Positions 1 to 6,577 of a DNA stretch of 13,814 nt are shown one piece after another. The stretch is from JAUJNH01 sp038253125 (GTDB taxonomy: Bacteria > Actinomycetota > Acidimicrobiia > Acidimicrobiales > JAUJNH01). The DNA is taken from assembly GCA_038253125.1 (NCBI GenBank), contig JBBSHM010000068.1:1-13814 (forward strand), written 5' to 3'. Position 1 is the stretch's first letter. Each line of letters opens with the position of its first letter. Under the pieces are notes generated by a model. That model made no database searches. It saw nothing but the letters and a program-made list of their open reading frames with translations, and was not told where the DNA came from. The position numbers and the translations under genes are program-made.

Positions 1-2
1 AC

Positions 3-623
3 ATCGACGCCATCCGCAGCCGCTTCCAGCGCGAGGGCAGCGATCCGACCACCGTCGGACACCTCGTCTACGTCGTTCTCGACGAGCTGGTCGACGGCTA
101 CCTGGACCGGTCTGACGTCATAGAGGACCAGGTCGAGAAGATCGAGGAGCTGATCATCCTTGATCACGTCGGCTCGCCCGGGGAGATCCAGACCCAGCTG
201 CTGCGCCTGCGCCGCGACCTGCTGCACTTCCGCAAGGTCGTCACGCCCCTGCGCGACGTGCTGGTCCGCCTCCAGCGGGGCGAGGTCGAGTCGATCGACG
301 CCATCGCCCGCGAGCAGCTGCAGGACGTCGTCGACCACGCCTCCCGGGTGGTCGACGAGCTGGACCAGGAGCGCGAGCTGATCGCCAACGCCGTCGACGC
401 CCACCAGTCGCTCATCGCCAACCGGATGAACCAGGTGATGAAGCGGATGACCTCGTGGGGCGCCCTGCTTCTCGGTTCCACCCTGATCGCCGGGATCTAC
501 GGCATGAACTTCGATCAAATGCCCGAGCTCCACTGGAGGTACGGCTATGTGTGGGCGCTCGGCCTGATGGCCGCCACCACCCTGATCGGCTACCGCTACT
601 TCAAGGGCAAGGACTGGCTGTAG
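3..623 (+). CDS. corA: CorA-family magnesium/cobalt transporter, C-terminal part (5' truncated by window edge)
   Basis: The reading frame is open from the left edge and ends at TAG 621-623, giving the last 206 residues. The visible part holds the end of the cytoplasmic domain and the long stalk helix, rich in charged residues (ELIANAVDAHQSLIANRMNQVMKRMT). It then has two C-terminal membrane segments: SWGALLLGSTLIAGIYGMNF, carrying the diagnostic YGMNF (GMN) pore motif, and YVWALGLMAATTLIGYRYF. It ends in the basic tail KGKDWL. CorA proteins form pentameric inner-membrane channels for Mg2+/Co2+ and are usually 320-370 aa, so roughly 40% is missing. GMN plus the two terminal helices make the family assignment firm; the ion preference is inferred. 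Nothing links it functionally to the downstream genes. Confidence 0.95.
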   Translation: MDAIRSRFQREGSDPTTVGHLVYVVLDELVDGYLDRSDVIEDQVEKIEELIILDHVGSPGEIQTQLLRLRRDLLHFRKVVTPLRDVLVRLQRGEVESIDAIAREQLQDVVDHASRVVDELDQERELIANAVDAHQSLIANRMNQVMKRMTSWGALLLGSTLIAGIYGMNFDQMPELHWRYGYVWALGLMAATTLIGYRYFKGKDWL

Positions 624-641
624 CGGGCCGAACCCCGCCAA

Positions 642-685
642 CTGTCGGGAGTAACCCTCCGCCTGGCGACAGGAACTCCCGACAG
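642..685. repeat. Perfect 11-bp inverted repeat between corA and the small ORF
   Basis: The arm CTGTCGGGAGT (642-652) is repeated as its reverse complement ACTCCCGACAG (675-685), with 22 nt between. A second partial arm, CGACAG, lies at 667-672, so two mutually exclusive hairpins are possible with CTGTCG at 642-647. The repeat starts about 20 nt after the corA stop. It could be a terminator without a T-tract, as is common in high-GC bacteria. It also lies about 40-80 nt upstream of the predicted start of the next transcript, where an operator could sit. The sequence alone does not decide. Confidence 0.6.
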
Positions 686-710
686 AAGCGGGGGCTGGTG
701 GGGCGGGGCG

Positions 711-726
711 TAGGGTCGGCGGCGTG
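711..726 (+). promoter_or_regulatory. Possible -10 element for a leaderless transcript
   Basis: TAGGGT at 711-716 fits the actinobacterial TANNNT -10 pattern. It is followed by 7 nt (CGGCGGC) and then GTG at 724, the geometry of a leaderless mRNA starting at or next to the start codon. No Shine-Dalgarno sequence precedes this GTG, which agrees with leaderless translation. No convincing -35 is visible. Confidence 0.35.
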
Positions 727-864
727 ATCCGGTTCCTGAGGCGGGCGTCCCTGGCCGTCGGGATCATGGGCCTGGTGGCCGCTGTGCTGCGCCTCCGGGG
801 TGCCGGGGGCACCCCGCCGCAGTCGGGGGGCTGGCGGGAGCTGTCCGGGCCCGACCTGCGGTGA
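724..864 (+). CDS. Small single-TM protein (46 aa), coupled to the oxidoreductase
   Basis: GTG 724 to TGA 862-864 encodes 46 residues. The N-terminus is basic (MIRFLRRASL), followed by a short hydrophobic segment (AVGIMGLVAAVL) and a Gly/Pro-rich polar tail ending GPDLR. The stop overlaps the next gene's GTG start in a GTGA tetranucleotide at 861-864, the usual geometry of translationally coupled actinobacterial genes. That is the main evidence that the ORF is real. I do not recognise the family. The basic-then-hydrophobic layout suggests an inner-membrane peptide with its N-terminus inside, possibly a partner of the downstream enzyme. It could also be only a leader ORF that delivers ribosomes to the downstream start. 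Confidence 0.55.
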   Translation: MIRFLRRASLAVGIMGLVAAVLRLRGAGGTPPQSGGWRELSGPDLR

Positions 865-1850
865 GGCTCTGCGTCCTCGGCGCCGGCGCCGTCGGCAGCC
901 GGGCGGCCCGGCAGCTGGCGTCCACACCCGGCGTCCAGGCGCTGACTATCGCCGACCCCGACGCCAGGCTGGTCGACTCGGTGTGCGCCTCGCTCGGGCC
1001 CGTGGCAACGCCGGCCGACTCAGCCGAGGTCGACCTGGCCGGACACGACGTGGTGGTGCTCGCCGGCCCCGGCAAACACCACCGCGACCAGGCCGAGCGG
1101 GCGCTCGAGGCCGGCGCCTCGGTCGTCTCGTGCACCGACGAGCTCGCCCCCACCCGGCTCCTCCTGGCCCTCGACGACGAGGCTCGCGTGCGGCGCCGCA
1201 CCGTGGCGGTGGGCGCCGGCTTCGCCCCCGGGCTGTCAGACCTGCTGGCCGCTCACGCCGGGTGCCTCTTCGATGAGGTCCACGAGATCCACGTGGCCCG
1301 GGCCGGTACCGGCGGGCCGGCCTGCGCCCGGGCCCACCACGCCGCCCTGCGGGGCCTGGCCCTGGACTGGCGTGACGGCGCCTGGGTGAGCCGCCAGGGC
1401 GGATCGGGACGTGAGCTGGCCTGGTTCCCCGACCCGGTGGCCGGCCAGGACTGCTACCGGGCCTCGGTGCCCGACGCCCTGCTGCTCGCCCCCGCCTTCC
1501 CGGGCCTGCTCCGGGCCACCTCGCGCATCGCCGCCACCCGGCGCGACCGGCTGACCGCCCCCCTGCCGATGCTCCGCCAGCCCCACCCCGAGGGCCTGGT
1601 CGGCGCCATCAGGGTCGAGGTGCGGGGCCGGCGGGGCCAGACCTTTGAGACCGTGGTGTACGGCGCCGTCGACCGCCCCGCCCTGGCCGCCGGAGCCGTG
1701 GCCGCCGTCGTGGCCGTCGCCATCGGGTCGGGCCGCATGTCCCGCTGCGGGGCCGCCGGCCTCGCCGTCCTCGCCCCCGACCCGCTCCCCCTCCTGAAGG
1801 AGCTGGCCGACCGCGGCATCCGCGGCGCCAGCTTCGAGGGGTCGGCGTAG
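861..1850 (+). CDS. Saccharopine-dehydrogenase-like NAD(P)-binding oxidoreductase
   Basis: The protein has 329 aa. The N-terminus is a Rossmann fold: MRLCVLGAGAVGS has the GxGxxG dinucleotide loop at residues 7-12, and TIADPD ends strand 2 in an acidic residue, as is common for NAD binders. The stretch VDLAGHDVVVLAGPGKHH matches the point in saccharopine-dehydrogenase-like proteins where the mutable residue lies. GAGFAPGLSDLLAAH (about 117-131) is close to the family's G-G-F-x-PG element. The rest is a catalytic or dimerisation domain containing GTGGPACARAHH and AATRRDRLTAPLPMLR. The GTG start is fixed by the overlap with the 46-aa ORF. True saccharopine dehydrogenases are longer (about 370-480 aa); the substrate here is unknown and need not be saccharopine. 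Confidence 0.85.
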   Translation: MRLCVLGAGAVGSRAARQLASTPGVQALTIADPDARLVDSVCASLGPVATPADSAEVDLAGHDVVVLAGPGKHHRDQAERALEAGASVVSCTDELAPTRLLLALDDEARVRRRTVAVGAGFAPGLSDLLAAHAGCLFDEVHEIHVARAGTGGPACARAHHAALRGLALDWRDGAWVSRQGGSGRELAWFPDPVAGQDCYRASVPDALLLAPAFPGLLRATSRIAATRRDRLTAPLPMLRQPHPEGLVGAIRVEVRGRRGQTFETVVYGAVDRPALAAGAVAAVVAVAIGSGRMSRCGAAGLAVLAPDPLPLLKELADRGIRGASFEGSA

Positions 1851-1877
1851 TCAGCCGCGGCGGATCATTCCTCTCAG

Positions 1878-1926
1878 GGCGGCGAAGCACAGGGGCGACT
1901 GGTCGCTTCCCTGTCGGTGTGCCGCC
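1878..1926. terminator. Large hairpin between convergent genes, probable bidirectional terminator
   Basis: The region folds as nested inverted repeats: GGCGGC (1878-1883) with GCCGCC (1921-1926), ACAGGG (1889-1894) with CCCTGT (1909-1914), and GCGAC (1895-1899) with GTCGC (1902-1906) at the tip. It sits 28 nt after the oxidoreductase stop (plus strand) and 6 nt after the permease stop (minus strand). That is the position expected for one structure ending both transcripts. No T-tract is present. Confidence 0.65.
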
Positions 1927-1931
1927 GATAG

Positions 1932-2750
1932 CTAGGACGACGTCTGCTTGTACTTCCTGGTGGCGGCGATCGAGGCGGCGGCGGTGATGGCGACGAGCCA
2001 GATGAGGGCCTCCCACCAGGAGTGGCCCACGGCGTCGCCATGGGTGAGCGCCCGGATCGTCGAGGCGACCAGCGTGATCGGGTTGGCGCGGGCGAAGGCC
2101 TGCAGCCAGCCGGGCATGAACTGGACGGGCACGAAGACCGACGAGGCGAAGGTGAGCGGGAAGATGCCGACGAACGAGGCGGCCTGGGCGGCTTCGACGC
2201 TGCGGATGCTGAGGCCGACCAGGGCGCTGAGCCAGCTCATGGCCTGGCCGAACCCGAGGCCGAACCCAAGGGCGGCCACCAGGCGCAGCGGGTTGAGGTC
2301 GGGGCGCCAGCCGATGAGGACGCCGACCAGGGTCATGACCCCGATGGTGAGCAGGAGACGGGCCAGGTCGGAGAGCACCCGGCCGCCGATGACGGCCGAG
2401 CGGCTCATGGGCAGGGCCCGGAAGCGGTCGATGATGCCCTTTTGGATGTCGTCGGCCATGGCCACCGCCGTGCCGCTGGAGCCGAAGGCCACGGTCTGGG
2501 TGATGATCCCGGGCATCAGGTAGTCGACGTAGCTGTAGCCGGGCGGGGTGCGGATGGCGCCGCCGAAGACGAAGCGGAACAGCAGCACGAACATGATCGG
2601 CTGGATCACCACGAACACCAGCAGCTGGGGCTGGCGGGACAGGGCGAGCAGGTGGCGCCTGGCGATGACCAGGGTGTCGGCCAGCAGGTGGGGCGCCGGG
2701 GCCCGGGCGTCAACCGGCGTGGTGGTGGCGGCTGTTGTTGTTGCGGTCAC
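1932..2750 (-). CDS. ABC-2 type transporter permease, DrrB-like
   Basis: The protein has 272 aa with a Thr/Ala-rich N-terminus followed by six predicted membrane segments, starting with LLVFVVIQPIMFVLLFRFVFGG and ending with ALIWLVAITAAASIAA. The cytoplasmic loop DDIQKGIIDRFRALPMSRSAVIGGR is the conserved DRFRxLP coupling region of daunorubicin-exporter (DrrB) permeases. The basic tail RKYKQTSS is cytoplasmic. I chose GTG at 2750-2748 because GGAAGGAGG (complement of 2761-2769) precedes it by 10 nt, and because the upstream part of the open frame lies inside the ATPase gene. It begins 2 nt after the ATPase stop (2753), so the two genes are one operon. The substrate is unknown; the family exports hydrophobic drugs or lipids. 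Confidence 0.93.
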   Translation of the reverse strand: MTATTTAATTTPVDARAPAPHLLADTLVIARRHLLALSRQPQLLVFVVIQPIMFVLLFRFVFGGAIRTPPGYSYVDYLMPGIITQTVAFGSSGTAVAMADDIQKGIIDRFRALPMSRSAVIGGRVLSDLARLLLTIGVMTLVGVLIGWRPDLNPLRLVAALGFGLGFGQAMSWLSALVGLSIRSVEAAQAASFVGIFPLTFASSVFVPVQFMPGWLQAFARANPITLVASTIRALTHGDAVGHSWWEALIWLVAITAAASIAATRKYKQTSS

Positions 2751-2752
2751 GG

Positions 2753-3766
2753 CTACGCCGCCTCCTTCCTTGAACGGCGGCGGCCTGAACGGCTCTGCCG
2801 GGGGGGCGGGGAGCCGTCCTGCCCGGCCTCGCCTCCCTCGGCGACATGGCCGGTGAGGCCGAGGAACACGTCGTCCAGGCTGGGGCGGCGGGTCCCGAGG
2901 TCGGCCAGGGCGATGCCCGCCTCGTCGAGCCGGCGCACCGCCGCCGACAGCACGCGCTTGTCGGCACCGACCGGGATGTTGATCGTCGCGTCCTCCACCC
3001 GGGCCTCGGCGCCAAAGGGGCCGAGGGCGGCGACGGCGGCGTCGACCTGTCCGGCGTCGGCCAGCTGCATGGCCAGCACCTCGCCCCCGACCGACGCCTT
3101 CAGCTCGGTGGGCGTGCCCCGGGCGATCACCCGGCCCTCGTCGATCACCGCGATCTCGTCGGCCAGCTTGTCGGCCTCCTCCAGGTACTGGGTGGTGAGA
3201 AGGATGGTGGTGCCGTCGGTGACGAGGTCGCGCACCACCTCCCACAGGGCGTTGCGGCTCTGGGGGTCGAGGCCGGTGGTGGGCTCGTCCAGGAACAGCA
3301 CCACCGGCCGGCCCACCAGGCTGGCGGCCAGGTCGAGGCGGCGGCGCATGCCGCCCGAGTACGTGCGGGCCGGCCGGCCGGCGGCGTTGGCCAGGTCGAA
3401 CCGCTCGAGCAGCTCACCGGCGCGCTGGCGGGCCTGGGCCTTTCCGATCTGGGCCAGCCGGCCGATCATGTCGAGGTTCTCGAGCCCGGTGAGGTTCTCG
3501 TCCAACGCCGCGTACTGGCCGGTGAGGCCGATCACGCTGCGCACCTCCTGCGGTTGGCGGGCTACGTCGAAGCCCGCCACCTCGGCGTGGCCCCGGTCAG
3601 CCACCAGGAGGGTGGCGAGGATCCGCACCGCCGTGGTCTTGCCGGCGCCGTTCGGGCCCAGGACCCCGAGTACCCGTCCCTGCTCGGCGCTGAGGTCGAG
3701 ACCGTCGAGGGCCACGGTGGTGCCGAAGTGCTTGACGAGCCCGTCGGCGCGGATGGCGAGCGGCAT
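2753..3766 (-). CDS. ABC transporter ATP-binding protein, DrrA-like
   Basis: The protein has 337 aa. Residues 1-220 form the nucleotide-binding domain: Walker A GPNGAGKT (37-44), Q-loop in LTGQYAALDENLTG (about 81-94), signature YSGGM (136-140), Walker B VVLFLDEP (155-162), D-loop TGLD. The switch position reads LLTTQYLEEAD with Gln in place of the usual His, which is characteristic of the DrrA daunorubicin/doxorubicin resistance subfamily. About 115 further residues form the C-terminal extension seen in DrrA, with the family motif RRPSLDDVFLGLTGH. Its ATG (3766-3764) is preceded by the Shine-Dalgarno GGGAGAG. It powers the adjacent DrrB-like permease. No biosynthetic cluster is visible nearby, so self-resistance to a local product is not supported here. 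Confidence 0.95.
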   Translation of the reverse strand: MPLAIRADGLVKHFGTTVALDGLDLSAEQGRVLGVLGPNGAGKTTAVRILATLLVADRGHAEVAGFDVARQPQEVRSVIGLTGQYAALDENLTGLENLDMIGRLAQIGKAQARQRAGELLERFDLANAAGRPARTYSGGMRRRLDLAASLVGRPVVLFLDEPTTGLDPQSRNALWEVVRDLVTDGTTILLTTQYLEEADKLADEIAVIDEGRVIARGTPTELKASVGGEVLAMQLADAGQVDAAVAALGPFGAEARVEDATINIPVGADKRVLSAAVRRLDEAGIALADLGTRRPSLDDVFLGLTGHVAEGGEAGQDGSPPPRQSRSGRRRSRKEAA

Positions 3767-3866
3767 CGGTCTCTCCCGGGATGGTTTGGTTGGGTGGAGT
3801 CAAGCATCCCGAGGCCGACAACTTCCGATGCAGTCAGGAGGTTGCCGCGCTGGCGAGGAAGTCCTC

Positions 3867-3885
3867 CCGGTCCATCGAGGACCGG
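3867..3885. terminator. Hairpin downstream of the FAH-family gene
   Basis: CCGGTCC (3867-3873) and GGACCGG (3879-3885) form a perfect 7-bp stem with a 5-nt ATCGA loop. On the minus strand it begins 20 nt after the stop codon of the FAH-family gene. It probably ends that transcript and separates it from the ABC operon, which starts about 100 nt further on. There is no T-tract. Confidence 0.5.
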
Positions 3886-3905
3886 CCGGGTATCGTCTCC
3901 TCCGC

Positions 3906-4700
3906 CTAGCGCGGCAGCGGGAGCGGCACCTCCCGGCAGCGGTTGACCAGCGTGCCGACGTGCTCGATGCTCGACACGAGCACATCACCGGGCTGCAGGA
4001 ATCGAGGGGGCGTGCGGCCCATGCCCACGCCGGCCGGGGTGCCGGTGAAGACGAGGTCGCCGGGCCGCAGGTCGCAGATGTCGCCGAGGTAGGCAAGCAG
4101 CTCGGCGGCCCCGAAGACCATGTCGCTCGTGCGGCTGGCCTGCACCACCTCGCCGTTCAGGGCGCACGAGATGGCGAGGTCGGCCGGGTCCGCCTCGTCG
4201 GTGACCCACGGTCCGATGGGGCCGAAGCCGCGGTGGCTCTTGGCCAGGGAGAACTGGGCCGGCCGGCCGGCCCGCTGCAGCTCGCGCTCGCTGACGTCCT
4301 GGCCGACTGTGCACCCGGCCCCTGCCACCAGCACCAGCTCCACCTCCCAGTCGACCGAGCCTGGCACCAGCGGGATGTCGTCGCGGGGCCCGGACAGGCA
4401 GGAGGCGAACTTGGTGAAGGTGAGCGGCACCGCCGGCACCTCGCCCCCCGTCTCCTCGACGTGGTCGCGGTAGTTCAGGCCGATGGCGAAGACCTGGCTG
4501 GGGCGGGGCACCGGACACGTGAGGCTGGCCTCGACCAGCGGCCCCGTCGCAGCCGGCTCGGTGGCCGCCGCCCACGCGGCCAGCTCATCCCACCGGGCCA
4601 GGCAGTCCATCGGGTCGGCAGGCTGGCCCGATGCGCCGAGGTCCACCACCCCGCCCGGGACCACCAGGCTGGCCCGGCCATCGATCGCCGCAATTCGCAC
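3906..4700 (-). CDS. Fumarylacetoacetate hydrolase (FAH) family protein
   Basis: This is an FAH-superfamily C-C hydrolase/decarboxylase/isomerase, a metal enzyme acting on beta-diketo or hydroxy-dicarboxylic acids, often from aromatic degradation. Diagnostic motifs in order are GLNYRDHVEE, FTKFASCLSGPRDDI, VDWEVELVLV (the E-x-E metal ligands), GPIGPWVTDEADP, LNGEVVQASRTSDMVF and LRPGDLVFTGTPAGVGM. The C-terminus is complete. The start is uncertain. The frame is open back to ATG 4760, but that would overlap the conserved end of the upstream gene by 53 nt. GTG 4721 or 4718 overlap it by 14 or 11 nt. GTG 4700 starts 7 nt after its stop and gives MRIAAIDGRASLV, like typical family N-termini (264 aa). 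The tight spacing implies co-transcription with the PhoX-like gene, although no shared pathway is evident. The substrate is unknown. Confidence 0.9.
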   Translation of the reverse strand: MRIAAIDGRASLVVPGGVVDLGASGQPADPMDCLARWDELAAWAAATEPAATGPLVEASLTCPVPRPSQVFAIGLNYRDHVEETGGEVPAVPLTFTKFASCLSGPRDDIPLVPGSVDWEVELVLVAGAGCTVGQDVSERELQRAGRPAQFSLAKSHRGFGPIGPWVTDEADPADLAISCALNGEVVQASRTSDMVFGAAELLAYLGDICDLRPGDLVFTGTPAGVGMGRTPPRFLQPGDVLVSSIEHVGTLVNRCREVPLPLPR

Positions 4701-4707
4701 CAGCCGA

Positions 4708-6342
4708 TCATGCCCCACCACGCCCGGCGGGGACGACCTCGTAGGTCGTGTTGTCGCCATGTTGCTGGGTGTAGAACCAGCGCCATCCGTCTCTGAAGGG
4801 CGTCGGCGGCTTGGCGCCGAGGATCCCGCCGGGGCGGGAGTCGCCGTCTGAGATCAGGTCGCCGGTGATCTCGTTGTCCCCGTCGTTCTTACCGAAGCCG
4901 TTGTAGGACGAGTCGATGGTGGCGGACGGATCGCGGCCTTCGGCCAGCCAGCGGACGGGAGCGGTCCCAGCCGTCGAGTAGTCGGTGGCGAGATCGAACG
5001 TGAAGCCGGAGTCGAGAGCGTTGCGCTGGGAGTGGAGCGTGTCGCCGGCGTCCTCGACGACGGTCAGCTGGTTCCTGGTCAAAAAGCTCATGTTGTCGAA
5101 CCCGGCGTGCTCCTGGTTGCCCTTGTAGAAGATGGACAGGCTGCCAACCGCTGCCGACGGCCCACGCTGGCTGAGCTTGAACACCGAGCCCCAGCCGCCG
5201 GCGTTGTCGTTCTCCACGCTGGTGGCGTTGGTGTCGCCCGTCTCGTCGAACAGGAACTGGTTGAAGGAGCCGTCGGGCCGGAACACCCCGTTCTCGGGAC
5301 GCTTGAACGGTGAGGCGTCATGGGCTGTTGCTGCCTCGTTGGCGTTGAAGGGGGCGGTCCCGTCGGTGGCAGTGTCGTGGACCGTCACCCACCTGGTTGC
5401 GAACGAGCTGCCGTAGGCGTGCAGGGCAAGCTGGTCGGGGCTGTTGAGGGGGGTCTGGGACGCCTTGGTGATCGGCTGCCCGGTGGGGCCCGTGACCTGG
5501 AGGGCCTGCAGCTGGCCGTTGTGCAGGTCACCCTTGGTTGCCGGCACGTACCGGTAGAGGAAGCTGTTCGGGATCTTGGCGGCCGTGCCCGTCTTGGTGG
5601 CGCCGCCGATGTCCTCGACGATCCACAGGTTCCCGTCGCCGTCGTTCTGGATTCCCTCGTAGCCACCCCGGCCCAGAGCCCCCGAGACGTCCTCGACCAC
5701 CGACGGGTAGCCGGGAGTCGCCGCATAGGTCGGCTTGCTCGGGCTCTCGGTGGTGAACAGGAGGCGCTGGGCGAACGGGTCCCAGGTGGAACCGTCGATC
5801 GTCGTCAACGGCGCTCCTGCAGTGTCGGTGGTGGCCAGGACCGTGACACGGTGGGCGGCGTCGGCGTCAAGGTTGATCCGGGTGATGTAGCCGGCCCCGC
5901 CAGCGCCGTTCTCATGGCCCTGGAACAGGAAGCGCTTCCCATAGTCGTAGCCGCCATCGGCCCCCGGCAGGCCCCGGCCGAAGGTCAGGTAGGTGTTCTT
6001 GTCCGGCTCCGTCTTGGTCGTCTCGTTTGCCGGAGAGCTCTTGGTCGGCACCATCTGAGGATCACCAGCGGTGTTCAGCACATCGTTGTCGTAGCCGTAG
6101 TACGAGGTGAGCGCCGTCGGGTTCTCGACCTTGGTGGAGCCCTGGGCGAGGACGATCGACCGCAGCTCCTCCGACAGCTTCGACGCCGGGGCGTAGCCCT
6201 CTGACTTGGTGTTCGCCGTGGCCACGTCGGTGAGCATCGGCCGTCTACCCGGCGCGGCCAGCACCGCCGCCGAGCCGGCAACGACCGCGGCGCTTGCCAC
6301 CGCCATTCCAACTGAGACCTTCCATGACCTTGTCAGCTGCAC
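4708..6342 (-). CDS. Secreted PhoX-like (DUF839) beta-propeller protein, putative phosphatase
   Basis: About 544 aa. The N-terminus is a Sec-type signal peptide (basic TRSWK, hydrophobic VSVGMAVASAAVVAGSAAVLA, likely cleavage near AAPG). No twin-arginine motif is visible, although classical PhoX is Tat-exported. The mature part has propeller repeats typical of DUF839/PhoX: QGHENGAGGAGYITRINLD, GSTWDPFAQRLLFTTE, GYEGIQNDGDGNLWIVEDIGG, SPDQLALHAYG, HAGFDNMSFLTRNQLTVVEDAGD. PhoX enzymes are Ca2+/Fe3+-dependent phosphomonoesterases; activity here is inferred. Starts considered are ATG 6348 and GTG 6342. The Shine-Dalgarno AGGAGG is only 2 nt from the ATG but 8 nt from the GTG, so I prefer GTG. 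It stops at TGA 4710-4708, within a few nt of the FAH-family gene. PHO-box-like repeats lie upstream, which suggests phosphate-starvation control. Confidence 0.85.
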   Translation of the reverse strand: MQLTRSWKVSVGMAVASAAVVAGSAAVLAAPGRRPMLTDVATANTKSEGYAPASKLSEELRSIVLAQGSTKVENPTALTSYYGYDNDVLNTAGDPQMVPTKSSPANETTKTEPDKNTYLTFGRGLPGADGGYDYGKRFLFQGHENGAGGAGYITRINLDADAAHRVTVLATTDTAGAPLTTIDGSTWDPFAQRLLFTTESPSKPTYAATPGYPSVVEDVSGALGRGGYEGIQNDGDGNLWIVEDIGGATKTGTAAKIPNSFLYRYVPATKGDLHNGQLQALQVTGPTGQPITKASQTPLNSPDQLALHAYGSSFATRWVTVHDTATDGTAPFNANEAATAHDASPFKRPENGVFRPDGSFNQFLFDETGDTNATSVENDNAGGWGSVFKLSQRGPSAAVGSLSIFYKGNQEHAGFDNMSFLTRNQLTVVEDAGDTLHSQRNALDSGFTFDLATDYSTAGTAPVRWLAEGRDPSATIDSSYNGFGKNDGDNEITGDLISDGDSRPGGILGAKPPTPFRDGWRWFYTQQHGDNTTYEVVPAGRGGA

Positions 6343-6394
6343 GCTCATCTCCTCCTGTCGGCCTACCTGCGGAACCTATGGAAGGCAACCGTCG

Positions 6395-6438
6395 TGCAGA
6401 TGGCCCGCTGGTTACGCCCGCCTGAACCGCGGGTGCAC
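6395..6438 (-). promoter_or_regulatory. PHO-box-like array of 11-nt direct repeats upstream of the PhoX-like gene
   Basis: Read on the minus strand, four consecutive 11-nt units start at 6438 (GTGCACCCGCG), 6427 (GTTCAGGCGGG), 6416 (CGTAACCAGCG) and 6405 (GGCCATCTGCA). The first two have the GTNCA core of actinobacterial PHO boxes, which are 11-nt direct repeats related to GTTCACC bound by PhoP. The block at 6418-6401 matches, at 16 of 18 positions, one upstream of the alkaline-phosphatase-superfamily gene. The GTTCA unit starts 79 nt before ATG 6348 and 85 nt before GTG 6342. The site lies in a divergent spacer and could also affect the plus-strand gene. Binding by PhoP is inference. Confidence 0.55.
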
Positions 6439-6577
6439 TTTTGGCGACGCAACGCCAAGGGAGTCGCCACCGGCCGCGGCTGGCTCGTGGGCGGGGTGGG
6501 CTACGGTGCCGCGGGTGGCCGTGGCCGACGCCACCTGTTCGTCGGTAGCCGTGGACGTTGATGCACGCGAGCCGATC

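Noticed and set aside
2751..3245. A longer N-terminal extension of the permease reading frame (up to 437 aa)
   Set aside because: It lies inside the DrrA-like ATPase gene, reads as Arg/Gly-rich nonsense, and a good ribosome binding site precedes GTG 2750.
2753..3766. DrrA/DrrB-like exporter as self-resistance within an antibiotic biosynthetic cluster
   Set aside because: No polyketide, peptide-synthetase or tailoring genes are in the window, and such exporters are common outside clusters.
2022..4796. A 924-codon open frame on the plus strand opposite the ABC transporter and FAH-family genes
   Set aside because: Its translation is low-complexity Gly/Arg/Asp/His-rich with no domain, while the minus strand encodes clear ABC and FAH motifs. 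Long antisense frames are normal at this GC content.
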